From Allium sativum (lineage: Eukaryota; Streptophyta; Magnoliopsida; Asparagales; Amaryllidaceae): a DNA stretch of 64,000 nucleotides. Below, in pieces: positions 10,821-22,299 of this stretch. Location: positions 904,526,677-904,590,676 of the forward strand of contig CM060915.1 in NCBI GenBank assembly GCA_030737875.1, in the 5' to 3' direction. Each line of letters opens with the position of its first letter. Position 1 is the first letter of the stretch. The position numbers and the translations under genes are program-made. Under the pieces are notes generated by a model. That model ran no database searches. It saw only the letters and a list, made by a program, of their open reading frames with translations, and was not told the origin of the DNA.

Positions 10821-13800
10821 GGTCTTTAATCTTTGCATGCCCACCACACTTGTCCTATATTCATACTTCTGTCCAAGCTCTGAGTACTAGAGTTAGTCAG
10901 GCAAACAGTCGGATCACGTTTGTTAAGGCTTTGCGTTCCTATGACCAATCTATGGGAGGAGTGATTGGCACCGAACTTCGGGTACCTGCATCATTCATAT
11001 TGCATGAGTTAGTCGTGTCAATAACTCAGGAAGCATGTAAAAGTAAATTGTATGATTGAAAAGTAAGCATATCAAGGGGCTATGCTGCCTCCTTTATTCT
11101 GGTGGCATCAAGCATAGGATCGAGCCATGTATACGGTCGAACTACGTCCATCAAGAATCGGATTTCGACTTTGAAATGCAAAATATTAATGCACAATTGT
11201 CTTTTGGTCTGCCACGTGTAAGCCAAGGAGTGGATGGTCATCTTGGATCCACCTTGAGATATAAAACTTTCTTTAGACTGAGGGCGTGGTTTTTTAGACG
11301 AGCAATTCAGTCGAGTTCGTTATGGTTTTGTTCCATAACTCTGTATGTGAATGTTACAAGTCTAATCGATAGCAAATCTTGGATACCTACATCATCCACA
11401 TATTAATTCATCTGAGTTAATTACATCAATAACTCATAAAGAATGGAAATATATGAGTCATGGTTAAAGAGTAATCATGTTAAAGGAATGAATATCATTC
11501 TATGCGGTCATTGCATGCTCTTGGTCAGTCCATTTTACCTCGTGCAATCTCTGCCAGGGGATGGCTGCCAAAATCTTTAGCTGATGATAATCGTCTTTTC
11601 AAACCGTTGTGGGATGGTGGTCCCAAGAATGAACAGACCTTGATTCGGGTCTTGGAGTGACAAAGGCAATTAGGTAAATACTGTAAGCGAATGACGAGGT
11701 TGCATCTCCTTTGAATCGCCTTCTTGCGCTCATGCTAAGGGAAAGTATTGAGTGTCAGGAAGTCATGTATGTATCGCTAATGGTAGCATATCATCACATT
11801 GGTGCTAGGACAGTAATTGGCAGGAGAATAATGGATCCATGCTTATAGAAACTTTTGCATTTTCCATGCTAGGAAATATGATATAGCTGCTAGGGGGATA
11901 GTCATATCTCATACATCCGCAAATATGCCTTCAATCCCACATCGGGAATAAGATCTATTACACATATAATCAATCAGCATCCAGGCGTAAGTGTTTTAAA
12001 CCTTTAACTCGCCAATCTTTGGGCAAGTCTAAGGCTGTCGGTCATGCAAGCTTATAATGTGTCAGATTTGAATTAGATGATGTAACCACGAGAAATCCAT
12101 GCTCGAATCTCTAGTTGCCCCCAGCGTCTGAGGCATGAGTTACTTGACAGATAATCAATGAAGGGTGTGGAACTGTGATTCTTTATTTTCTAAATCCAAA
12201 ACGTCGTTCGTCAAAAGTTTCATTCACGTTCATCTCCCATTTAGCGGGAGGCTGATTAGTGATTTTGTCAAATCATCCACGGTAGTGAATTGAGCAATGA
12301 GACTCGTTGATATCTATCTCGGGACAACCTTTCAATGGAAATAAGCAATGTCGTCTTACATGTCATATCTTGAGACATAACAAACGAAGGTACACCCTTC
12401 ACTTCTCCCTGCTAGAAACAGTCCGTGCTGTAGGAAGTTTCTAAAGGGAGTTGTCCATGACTCTCTTCCAAATTTGGTCTCCAATACTGGATCAACTTCC
12501 GAGTGTCTCGATTCAGATCATCTCCATCTCTTCCGGATTATCAGAACTTGCTAGGTTGGCCAGACTATCTGCTTTCTAATTTTATGTATGTAGAATATAT
12601 GATATGTTGTAATGTTGCCATCCATCCAACAGCTCTTCTACTCGTTCTAGGTAAGCTGCTAGTCGTACTCCCTTCATCTGGGATTTCCTTCGAACCAATA
12701 CAACTCCAACGCCGGACTGTCGATTATTCTTTGCACCATCTGTATACAACCTCTGGGTGATTGGTTTTCATCTTTCATTTTGAGGAGTCATCTTCTCCAT
12801 TTAACACATCCTCTTCGAGAACAGTAAACTCAGCGATGAAGTCGGCTTATGCTTTCCCTCGTATCGATTTCTTGAGGAGGGAATTGAGATCAAACTGGTT
12901 CGGCCCAATGTTCCATTCAAGGAATCGTTCGAATGTCGCAGGTCGCTGCAGGACCTGTTGTAGTGGCTAATCAATGCGTATCACAATCTGATAAACTTGA
13001 AAATAGTGATGGAGTATTCTCGAAGCAATCTACAAGTTGTAATCGAGCTTTTCAATCTTTGGGCAGTTGCTTCGTTAGACGTTGCCTTCCTGCATCCCAA
13101 ACCTTTGTCCTCTCTAGGATCTATGTCTTCGAGCAAATCATCAAGAAAATCTTTCTATGATGCCTCCCCTGCTTGCTAAGCCCATGCATCTTTCACACTA
13201 CATCTCCCCGGGAGGGGAAGCGTTTTTGGGTTCCACGCCATCTCCGTTGCGTAGCATATTCCATTCAGCCAAATAGCGGGCTCTTCCAGTGACTTGGTCA
13301 TCACAAACCATTCCCACTTCAGCAGCTTTGGTTGAGACTGAGCATTAGACACTAGGGTGCAATGTAAGCTCTGAATTCTACTGGACCTGGTCGGATTAGA
13401 CCTTGATCAGATAAGTTTGAATACGACAGCATAGCTTGCGAGACTTCAAGTAATATTCATGCATTATGTCACAATGGAAATAAGATGTAGAGAGCTAATG
13501 GTTGATTCATATTTGCTTTAATCTCGAGCTCTCATCATTTGACCAAGGTCGTAACGTGGCTGGTGAGCAGCCAAGTTGCTATAATCCAGGAAAGGATCCA
13601 TAGGTCCAATCATGGCGTGTGGTGATTCAATTAGTACCTAACTCTGGGCACCAAAGTATGTTGACCTAATCTTATTCGATGTAAATCAGTCTTCCTCGAT
13701 GCGGTTGATAGCAAATAGCCATTGCAAAAGTTAGCCAAATTCTTCGGGAGGTGAATCGCATGACATATTTCATTCATCATATCATACAATTGAAGTGTAG

Positions 13801-15024
13801 CTTTGGGATGTCGGGATCCTTAGCTGCTTTATGGTGTCCCATTATTGACAATCATGGTCACTAAGATCATATTAATCATCTTCGGAGTAGTGCTCGGACC
13901 GTTCCATATAACCGTCATTCGATGCTCCGCCAATTGGACATGTTTAAGTCACATAAATAAGGTGGTCACCACTCATTAGGGAGCAACATCAGTTGCGTCG
14001 GTGAAATCTATACACCATCGGAGCTATGGAAGAGGAAGCTGCTATGAGTCAATCATCGTCTCGTATACTGGCGTTGATAGTAAGCTGGATTTGATCGATA
14101 GCTTCTCACATTGGCTTACTAATGTAAGTAGGTGTCATGGCTCTGGGAAGAATCCTAGTCGTTTCCATCTTGTTGTGATATTCTTAGATTATCCGTCTAA
14201 TATTCATTGACAAGCTTTAATGACTGCTTTTAGCCAAAACATATGTCGAGCCGAAGGCGCGCCATGCTCCGAGCCGAAGGCGAGCTGTCAACGGGTTCGG
14301 GCGCATCGCCGGTGGGGGTCCTTTTCTGAAATGATCAGAAAAATGCATTAATGATCAGAAAAATGCATTTTTCGTGAAAATGACCCTTTCTCGAGTCGGT
14401 TCGAAATATGTGTTCACCATTTGATTTCTGGGTCATCGATCAGATCGGATATTCCTTTGGGTGTTGCGGGTCGGATAGGTCTACGGGTCGCGGTTCGAAA
14501 GTGCATCTCTTCGGTTCGGGTCGGAGAAGTTACGCGAGTCGGATGAGTGACTTGCTCGAGCAGGTCGGAGGGATGCTTCCTCGATCCGATTCGATGCTTG
14601 TTTGTTGAAAAAGCTCTCCCTCCGACCCGAAAGCACAGCAGCAATCCAGAAGGACACTCGAATGGGTCAAATTTACTAATCCGTTGCTATGCCCGAACAA
14701 TGTACATTCGATCTGAGCTTTTGCTTGATCCGATCCGCGAAGTGAATGCAACTTCCTCGATCCGAAATGAGTGCTGCTTCTTCAATCCGATCCACAAGGT
14801 AATCTGATCCCATGCGATAAAGATGTTGCAGGTTCAATATATCTGCAATTTCTTCAATCCTTGAAACTCCGAACCGGATAGAGGCTATGTAGATCTGAGC
14901 CATGAAGGCTTATGCATTCGAATGATCAGTGGATCGTTCAAGTCAAATACGGGTCTTCCCTCAATGACCTACGATATCCACTAGAAGATGAGAAGATCTA
15001 TGGTTGACAATTGGTCCATTCTCA

Positions 15025-15039
15025 GTGAAAGCACCAAAA
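15025..15039 (-). other. Candidate primer-binding site of element C
   Basis: On the minus strand, the base after the LTR terminus begins ttttggtgctttcac. A TGG start one to three bases after an LTR end is expected for a tRNA 3'-end match, and ggtgctttca is a primer site I associate with some plant gypsy elements. The tRNA was not checked. Confidence 0.45.
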
Positions 15040-15764
15040 TGTTAGACCAAAAAAGGTCCTAACACCCAAATCATTGTATTTTGAGCATAGAATATGAAGA
15101 AGTAACTGAAAAATACGAGAAAAAGCAAGACAGCAAGATTTTTATAGTGGTTTGGTGTTAACGAGCCTATGTTCACTTTGTATTTTCTCATTTCATTCAG
15201 AGATTACAATTACAAGGAATATTGTCTCTCAATCACTCGAATCCAATGAATAATTCTCTACGAATCCATTGAATTTTGTTGAATAAGATAGTGATTATCT
15301 ATGGAGAAATGTTAGACTTGGCAGCCATAGATGTCGAGATGCCAAAAGTCCTTTAATTCATTGCATTCTACTGTATTTATAGCTACGAGCAAGGGTTGGG
15401 TTGGTTATGCCACGTGGCGGCATCAGAGGGGATTTCGGAAGCATTGGAGAACATGGGATAATGGTCTTTAACTGCCCAGAATTCATCATCCCTGGCAAGT
15501 CGGATCACCCCATTCCGACCCAATCTAGATGACTCGATCCGGATGACTCGATCCAGTTTGGTCGGTCAGAAGTATTTGCCTTAGCTAGATCCAAAATGAT
15601 GGAATCCAACCCGAAGCTTATGTGCTTAGAAATACAGGTTTTCCCATCCTTTGTTACTTCGTCCAAGCAAGTGCCGATCTCTTCCAGTTCATACTCAAGC
15701 CTTGAGTAGCCTTCCTTATAGAGTTCTTGGGCTTTGGATAGTCTGGTCACAAAGCAGGCTAACA
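15040..15764 (-). repeat. 5' LTR of element C (725 bp)
   Basis: Ends are tgttag...ctaaca. At its low-coordinate terminus, tgttagacc-aaaaaa-ggtcctaaca forms a hairpin with one bulge (15040-15064). An internal tgttagacttgg at 15310 mimics the terminus. From 15321 to 15764 it matches the truncated 3' LTR. The two LTRs differ by several per cent by eye plus the 28-bp repeat-number difference, so this insertion is not recent. Confidence 0.72.
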
Positions 15765-16250
15765 GATACATATGTACTAAAATGCCTGGATAAAAAATAA
15801 TTATATTAGTATTGGGCTACATACAAATAAATAATTTACAAATGTAAGGTTGGTTCTTTGAGATTTCAAAAATAAAATAATATACAAATATATAGTTGAA
15901 TAACTTTCTAAAATGTACCTTTATGGAAAAAGCATTGGTGGGTCGAGTTATGTACCCAGAAAGTGTCAGTGTTTTATCTGAGTGCACTATCTCCTGTAAA
16001 TAACTTGAAACTTCATGCCCAAAAGCATTAGATATTAGAAGTAAAGGCGACAAAGAAGGTTCTATGCAGAGAAGCTCATCCTCACTGAATAGACAAAAAC
16101 ATATTAACTTCTTTGAATATCCGATATCATTAAAATGTTTTCTAAGAATCTGACCTAGCAATATCTATTACATTGAATTGTATGTGTGACTGAACAAGAG
16201 CAATGCGAAGAGTACTTTTCTTTATAGCATGCAGCACTCTTTTTGGGGTA
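15765..16250 (-). pseudogene. MLH3-like (MutL family) gene fragment, three partial exons, disrupted
   Basis: Read on the minus strand. An upstream exon (about 16155-16240) reads RVLHAIKKSTLRIALVQSH and then IQFNVIDIA, ending AG|GTCAG. An intron of about 70 nt ends in CAG at 16085. The next exon (15919-16084) reads EDELLC, SPLLLISNAFGHEVSSYLQE and LSGYITRPTNAFSIK, ending AAG|GTAC. After an intron of about 130 nt, a last exon piece (15765-15785) reads AF-stop-YICI. The resemblance is to the N-terminal ATPase/transducer part of plant MLH3, a mismatch-repair and meiotic protein (family knowledge); intron phases join correctly. The stop replaces a Gln codon by one C-to-T change. Element C inserted directly after, so the rest is absent here. 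It could be a captured fragment in a transposon or the ruin of a gene copy. Confidence 0.68.
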
Positions 16251-16765
16251 CAAAATGTAAATAATAAATTATAAGAAGCATTTACCAATTAGCAACATGC
16301 TGCTGAGGTGAGAGGGAGGGATACATGCATATATAATTATATGTTTAAAACAAGAAAATCAATGGTGAAAGAAACATAAGACAGTAGAATCAGTAAGCCT
16401 TAGCACAGAACCAACATTCAGCAACCATTCTTGAGAATTAACAACATAAGAAAGCTCATTCAAATTTAAATTATTGACCAAAATAAAACCAAGATCCAAT
16501 GAAGCAAAATGATCAATGAAAAATCAAGGTATCAATTGTCTTCAATTTAACAGAAAGGCAAGAGTTACTGTTTCCAGATTTTATGAAAGAAGAATCATTC
16601 AAACTAAAATCTACAGCAGTATTAATCATATTAAAATGAAAAACAATTTTAGATCCGTAAAATACATGCGATAAAAGTAACCTAAAAAGAACATATAGGA
16701 TTCAAGAATTCAAGACAAAAAGTAACCCAGGTAAAAGAGGTCCTTCGGCTTTAAGAATTGTTCAC

Positions 16766-16826
16766 CTGAGAACCTCCATATGGATTGTCGTCGTCTGGAG
16801 ATCGTTCATCATTCGCCCGGCGCTCA
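16766..16826 (-). other. Exon-like segment flanked by splice signals
   Basis: On the minus strand, a CAG acceptor precedes TGAGCGCC, and the segment ends TCTCAG|GTGAAC, a good donor. One frame reads SERRANDERSPDDDNPYGGSQ without a stop; another starts at an ATG (MNDLQTTTIHMEVLR). I do not recognise the protein. It lies about 500 bp upstream of the MLH3-like exons, between them and the CACTA end, and could be another captured exon or chance. Confidence 0.25.
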
Positions 16827-18130
16827 CTGATTTATTGATTTTGGGATTTGGGAACGTTGAAGATAGAGAGAAAACGTGGTGAGCAATTTGTGATTTAAGG
16901 GATCGGTTTCAGATTTAGGTTTAATGGGGTTTCAAATTTGGGTTTAATGGTAGAGGGGCAGGCGGTGAAAATAAAATGAGAGTGGTGAAAATAAAATGAG
17001 AGCGGGATCTAAAATTTTAGGATGCCGCCTTCTTTTTTTTAACGTATAATAGGTAGGGTTTGGTACCTTTTACGTAGGTTGAATAGTCCGTGTTAATTAA
17101 GTTTTAGGAATTTATAACTAGCAACAGGTATTTTTTTAACAAACACAAAAATATATAGTTAAAAAGCTTATATTTCCTTTTTTTTCTAACATTTTTGAAT
17201 TCTACAAAAATTTGAATATTACATGTAGTTTAAAATTATCTAAAACTTTGAATTTTTTTTTAATATTAAATTAGATTTTGATTTTAATATTAATAATCAT
17301 TTGTAAAAAGAAAATTATTCCAACTGGTAAAAAATGAAGTTTGTTAAAAGTTTGTTTATTGCATATAGAGGAACTCACTATTGTTAGAAATGTGTTTGTT
17401 ACAGCTTTATATTTATTTCAAAATTATGAAAACTTCAAAAGTTTATATATTATATTTATTTTAGAAAATATGAAAGTTTTAATTTTTTGAATATATGTAT
17501 TAAACATAATTATCAATTATAATTATTGAATTTTAGATACTTGATAATAAATTTTACTTGTTAATTATGAAATATTACTTATTAATCATTGATTATTATA
17601 GATTACTTATTAATCTATATTATTAATCTATATTATTAATTAATATTACTTCTTGATTATTTAGTAATTATGAATTATCAATTCTAATTACTAAACTTTA
17701 TTTACTATTAATAGTAAGTATATATTTTCGTTATCAGTATATTATTATAAACATTAATTATTGAAAATTTATTTTTACTTATCAATTACTTAGTAAAAAC
17801 ATAAAAGTAAAACATTTTATAAAGATTAAGCATATCAATTCCTTGTAAATCCCTAGAAAACCTGTTGCAAAATAGCTTCAAAAAATACATAAAGGTAAAC
17901 TGTCATAAATTGCAATGAAATTCAGCGACGAAAATATGATGACTTTAAACCGTTGCAATTTTCTATAGTTTAGCGACAGAAAAAAGAACTCGATGGTAAT
18001 ATTTTAAAATAAGTTGAAAGAAAATTCCTAAATAATATCCCTTACAGATTCCACGAAAATCCATTTCTATTTTGCGACGAAAATTTCCGCTGCTAACAAT
18101 ATGTCGCTATTTGTGGTTTTTCTTGTAGTG

Positions 18131-19694
18131 CACCAAGCAGCCTAGTAGTCAGGTTAGCAGTAAGAGTATATAGAGCAATAGTATGAAGCACTTTTTGGGT
18201 CGGAGCTTAGAGTTGAAATTGGAGCATTATGGATTCACTCTTTGAAGCCTTTAGTCATTTCCGCTACGTATTTTGTATTCCAGAAGAACTTTGTAGATAT
18301 AAAAAACTAGATTTATGTAAAACATTCCTCATACCACACTATGCCCAAAAAAAGCTAATTCAAGGTCTTGCGTCATGATAAAGGCTAAGATAACAAGTGA
18401 AAATTAATTAGTATGCATCTGTTGGCCTTCTTCTTAATGGCTAACACCCGTGTATTAAAGCTCTAAATAGGAGTTTAATTTAAAAAGTATACCATAATCA
18501 TGTTTTTGCAATTTCGAGTAATCCCCAATATATGCACATACTAATCTATATGTTTGCTAAAACTATACAATTGAAAACTCTAGAATATAACCAACCGCAG
18601 TTATCGGTAAAAACATGAACTATTGCATATGATTCATCATCATCGACATAAAAGAGGTAAAGTGTGCATACCGGATTGGACTATGACCTTAGATGATGAT
18701 AATGGTAATTTGAAGGCATTTGGATGAAGATCGACACTTGCAGCTCAAGATAGACAAAAAGTCCTGAAAGGTTAGATAAGGAAAGAAAAAGTTGTAACAT
18801 GTTTAGCGAAAGTAGGTTCATGAGTTTATATAAGGAAAAGTCGTGGTTGATGTTAAACCAGTGGCATGCTGAGAAAACACCATATCTAATTAATCCTGAC
18901 ATGAGAGATGGGGACATATGTTTATTGGTGAAATCATAGAGCATTCAACAAAGCCTTCCTCGCAGTCTATGAACGGAGCTTTGGGCGCATGTGTTATGAG
19001 TAGATTCGACAATGAGACCAAGGCTTGTAAATAGCCAAGTGAAAGCAAGGAAAGGGCTGGTAAGATGAAGAAAAAGTTTAGAGAGAAAAGGATTCGGTAA
19101 GAAGAAAACCCCATGTTCGGCACCTCGCTACCAAGAAGAATATCCTATTCGACTTACCGGCTTCCAAACTGGAAACTTTGATTAATAGGCAAGATGTTAG
19201 AAAAAGGTGATTACTTGTAGGGACATAACCATAAGAAGATAGAACAAGCCCAACTGTTAACCTGACCTTTTCCAAGGCCATTACACTTCGGACTTGCATA
19301 CATGGATTACTCAACCATCAAGGCGGATCGCCTAGAAAGATGGCCATATTGCTTGGAAATTGAGTATGGATAATAGCATAAAGCTACAAATAGCTAGATT
19401 TACTTGGATAAAATACCAGAATAAGATAAATGTAGGAATATACAGCCTAAAAGCCTAGATTGGTATGACACCTTAATGACGGATCAGGTCGGCATGAAAC
19501 AAGAATATGGGATTAGCATGATTTTGTGCTTAAGATTGGACCAGCTTGACTTGCAAACCCGAGTCGATTCGTAACGAAACTTGGATAAGGGATCGGCTTG
19601 ATATTAGAGTACCAGGATCGGTGCAAATAAAGAAAAAATGTAGAAAACAAAAGGAAAGGTTCAGATGGGTTCATCCATGTTTAGCTGAACTAGG
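18131..19694. other. Intergenic or old repeat sequence, nothing recognised
   Basis: Only short open frames occur, mostly on the minus strand (e.g. 18681-18944 and 18890-19123), and they overlap each other without domain signatures. The block at 18131-18320 has a repeat-like look (gcactttttgggtcgg ... gaagcc) but I could not match it to another copy in the window. Immediately right of it, attaa (19695-19699) is the left target duplication of the next gypsy element. Confidence 0.4.
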
Positions 19695-19699
19695 ATTAA

Positions 19700-22111
19700 T
19701 GTGATACCCGCCCCGTACCATCAGACATTTCCTCGAAATGCATTGTACCAATGCCTGACTAGCACGAGACGATCATCGAAAAGGTTGAAACGATGAATTA
19801 CCAAAGAACGTGTAGTATATCTCACAACACATGGAATAAAATATAATAATAACATAACTTGATATAAAACACGCGAGACAGTATATAATCTGAAAACTAA
19901 ACTATATGCATCAGAGTAGCGGAATCCAAAATACAGCTTCATATCCAATTATTACAACTTTAAAATACTATCTCTAAAAGGAAATAAAAGTGGTACACTA
20001 CTAATGCCCAAAGCAGTGACTAACAACAACACATGGAGAATATGTATAAAGTACGTAAAAGCCTCCTGCTCGTCTCGGGATAGCTATCCGTGCATAACCA
20101 CCTAACCTGCCTCTAGTCTGCTCGTTTAGGGCACCCAGAGTAATAAGAAGAGACATAAAACTCTGGGTCGGATGAAAGTCTAGTATGAGCGATATCAATT
20201 CTATACAGCTAAATAGAGCAATAACAGGTATAAGTAATCATACCTGGCCTGGACCTGAAATCAAAAAGTTAGCACAACAAGATGTAGAATACTCTACGGT
20301 AAGACTAATAAAGAGTGTAAAATTGAAGTGTGCGTGTCATGGTGATAGAGAACATCAAACATAGCAATCATCCTCACATCTCTCACTCAGTGCATAAAGC
20401 ATACGATATCCACCGCTTTGATCGCCAAATCCATTGGGGTAATGACGGGTCCATACCGCATAGGACTCCATATAACTATTGTTATGACCATGCCCTTTTG
20501 GTCTATAGTCAATAACCCTAACCAGTCCACACTTCTCTGGCTCTGGTTCGTCTACATGCCTCCTCTCTCGATGGTGAACCAGAGTTATAGATATTGATAA
20601 ACCCTTTGCACATGTCTCGTAGCAAAATCCAACTGTAGAAGTTAACTCGTTGGTTCCCATCTGGATCCTGAGTAGTAACTTCCCATTTGGACTTCCTTTG
20701 CATCTCGGATTTTTGTTGGATTGGAGTTGATCCTCAGAAGAGTTCACGATCGTCGTTGCGTGGTAGAAGATCAAATCCGGTTCGGTTCGGAGTCACCATC
20801 ACGTCTCAGTTCGCGGTCATCCTCGAGGTCGGGTCATGGTCCTCCCTGGGCGGTTCGTGGTCCCCCTGGGTGGTTCATGGTCCCCCTTGGGCGGTTCGTG
20901 GTCCTCCCCCTGGTCGCGGTTTGTGGTCCTCCTATCCTAGCGGTTCGTGATCCTCTCCCTGGTCAAAGTTCGTGGTGCCCCTCCTGGCGGTTCGTGATCC
21001 TCCCAAGTCGCAATTCGTGGTCCTCCCCTCCTGACGGTTCGTGATCCCCCCGGGTCGCGATTCATGATCCTCCCCTCCTAGTGGTTCGTGACCATGGCTA
21101 CCATCAGGAACCAAAATCCTGTAGTTTTTCCAGCAAGCTAATTTCGCCAAATGACGGTGTTTTCAACCATTCTAACTTTCATATGCAATCACAAAACATA
21201 CCAAACAGTAGTAGTAAAATGTAGAATCAACCAAAAACATCAAAACAATGATTTCATATGTTAATTTAGATCGAACATACCCAAAACCATGCTTTTCCCC
21301 TTAGCCATGTGATTTTCCCCTTAACCATATGTAACTATAGGATTAGCAAACTTAATCTAAATTAACCCAAATTCATACCAGCGACATAAAATATGATTTT
21401 AGAATTTTCACATATTAGATGTATAATTTCGCTAATTATCACTAATCACCCCTAATTAGCCATAATTAGTGTATAACATGCAAATCACTCACCTCACCAA
21501 AAATAAATGTCGATCTGAAACTTTTACTGATTTGGCTCGGATCCCAATGTGGTACAGAACCTCTATCTTGAATTTGGTGCTAATTTGGCTTGATTTGTTG
21601 TAGATTTGATCAATTAGTGATTAAAGAGAGATTTTGAAGATGGAAGCCATGATTAGGATTAGAGAAAGGTTTGTGGCGGCTATAAAAATGAAAGGAGATG
21701 ATTCTCCAACTCCTTTCAGCACTCCCATAACCCATATCCCGAAATGGGTTATGGGCCTAGCTGCTAATCACTTAATTAATCCCAATTAGGCTATTTTTCC
21801 ATCTTTAAATTTTATTTCAGCCATATCTCCCGAACGGTAAGTCCGTTTGATTAGTGTGACCACTCATGGAATGGGAAACAATCATCTGAATCCAATGGAA
21901 GTGGTTTAAGGTCAAAATTCCTTACCAATCAAAAGTTATAGGCGAAATAGAATTCACCAAGGGTAGAACGGTCATTTAAAATTCAGCATAAATAGTGAAT
22001 GTGGGAAATGACCCCAATAGTCATTTCCTAAAGTTAACGACCATATGACTTCATATGAAAATAAAATAAATATTCTACGATCCTCCGATACGTAGAATGC
22101 GGGTCGTTACA
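19700..22111 (-). repeat. 3' LTR of element B (2,412 bp)
   Basis: On the minus strand it starts tgtaacgacccgc and ends gcgggtatcaca. It contains a G/C-rich minisatellite at 20800-21090. The hairpin conserved in the other LTRs is decayed here (about 20168-20183, cggat-gaaa-gtcta). Confidence 0.88.
20800..21090. repeat. C/T-rich minisatellite in LTR B
   Basis: Irregular tandem units built on ggttcgtg(g/a)tcctcc and cccctcctgg words, each about 30-40 bp. The matching array in the other LTR is at 27980-28230, with different unit number and order, so the array has changed length since insertion. Several overlapping open frames here on both strands are products of the repeat, not genes. Confidence 0.7.
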
Positions 22112-22126
22112 CTTTCCCCCCTTAAT
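22112..22126 (-). other. Polypurine tract of element B
   Basis: On the minus strand this reads attaaggggggaaag directly before the TG of the 3' LTR. It is the expected plus-strand primer site. Confidence 0.75.
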
Positions 22127-22299
22127 AAATTTCGCCCCCAAAATTCCTTAACCAAGAAAAACAACAATGGTGCCCTGCATGCCTATCAACCATTTACAAA
22201 CAATCAAACATACATAATAACACGACAAGCCTATCCTAGAATGTGGTTTACTAACAAGGGAATAACTATATGCAATTAAAATCTTATCAGGTAAAGAGC

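Larger units (their letters stand above)
6574..15039 (-). other. Interior of element C, no recognisable protein
   Basis: About 8.5 kb with only short open frames on both strands (longest about 180 codons, at 7930-8469 on the opposite strand). None shows a zinc knuckle, protease DSG/DTG, RT YxDD or integrase HHCC/DDE signature to my eye. GC content is moderate and there are several local repeats: a 56-bp tandem array at 10653-10820, a duplicated aatgatcagaaaaatgca at about 14328-14375, and repeated gatccgat-type words at about 14570-14800. I take it as an eroded or never-coding retrotransposon body. Confidence 0.55.
6102..15764 (-). mobile_element. Element C: long, apparently non-coding LTR retrotransposon
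   Basis: Seen: direct repeats at 6102-6573 and 15321-15764, and a full LTR of 725 bp at 15040-15764 with tgttag...ctaaca ends. A polypurine tract adjoins the LTR at 6574 (read on the minus strand) and a primer-site-like sequence adjoins 15039. These fix the orientation as minus. The interior of about 8.47 kb has no reading frame that I can assign to gag or pol. The 3' LTR is cut at 6102 by the family B LTR. The 5' LTR ends inside an MLH3-like exon at 15765, where the duplication would be gatac. It is either a very decayed gypsy element or a large retrotransposon derivative (LARD). Confidence 0.72.
15765..18130. mobile_element. Right part of a CACTA (En/Spm-like) DNA transposon
   Basis: The end at 18106-18130 reads, on the minus strand, CACTACAAGAAAAACC followed by ACAAATAGCGACATA, the classic CACTA terminus. 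Subterminal repeats of the gcgacg/gcgaca type lie at about 17923, 17971, 18074 and 18103, as expected for transposase-binding subterminal regions. 17040-17880 is extremely AT-rich. The other terminus was not found in the window and would lie left of it if element C inserted inside this transposon. Whether the MLH3-like exons lie inside the CACTA element is inference from adjacency. The 3-bp target duplication would be cac (18131-18133). Confidence 0.65.

Noticed and set aside
18681..19314. Three overlapping minus-strand frames of 75-87 codons
   Set aside because: Different frames, no shared splice signals, no family resemblance.
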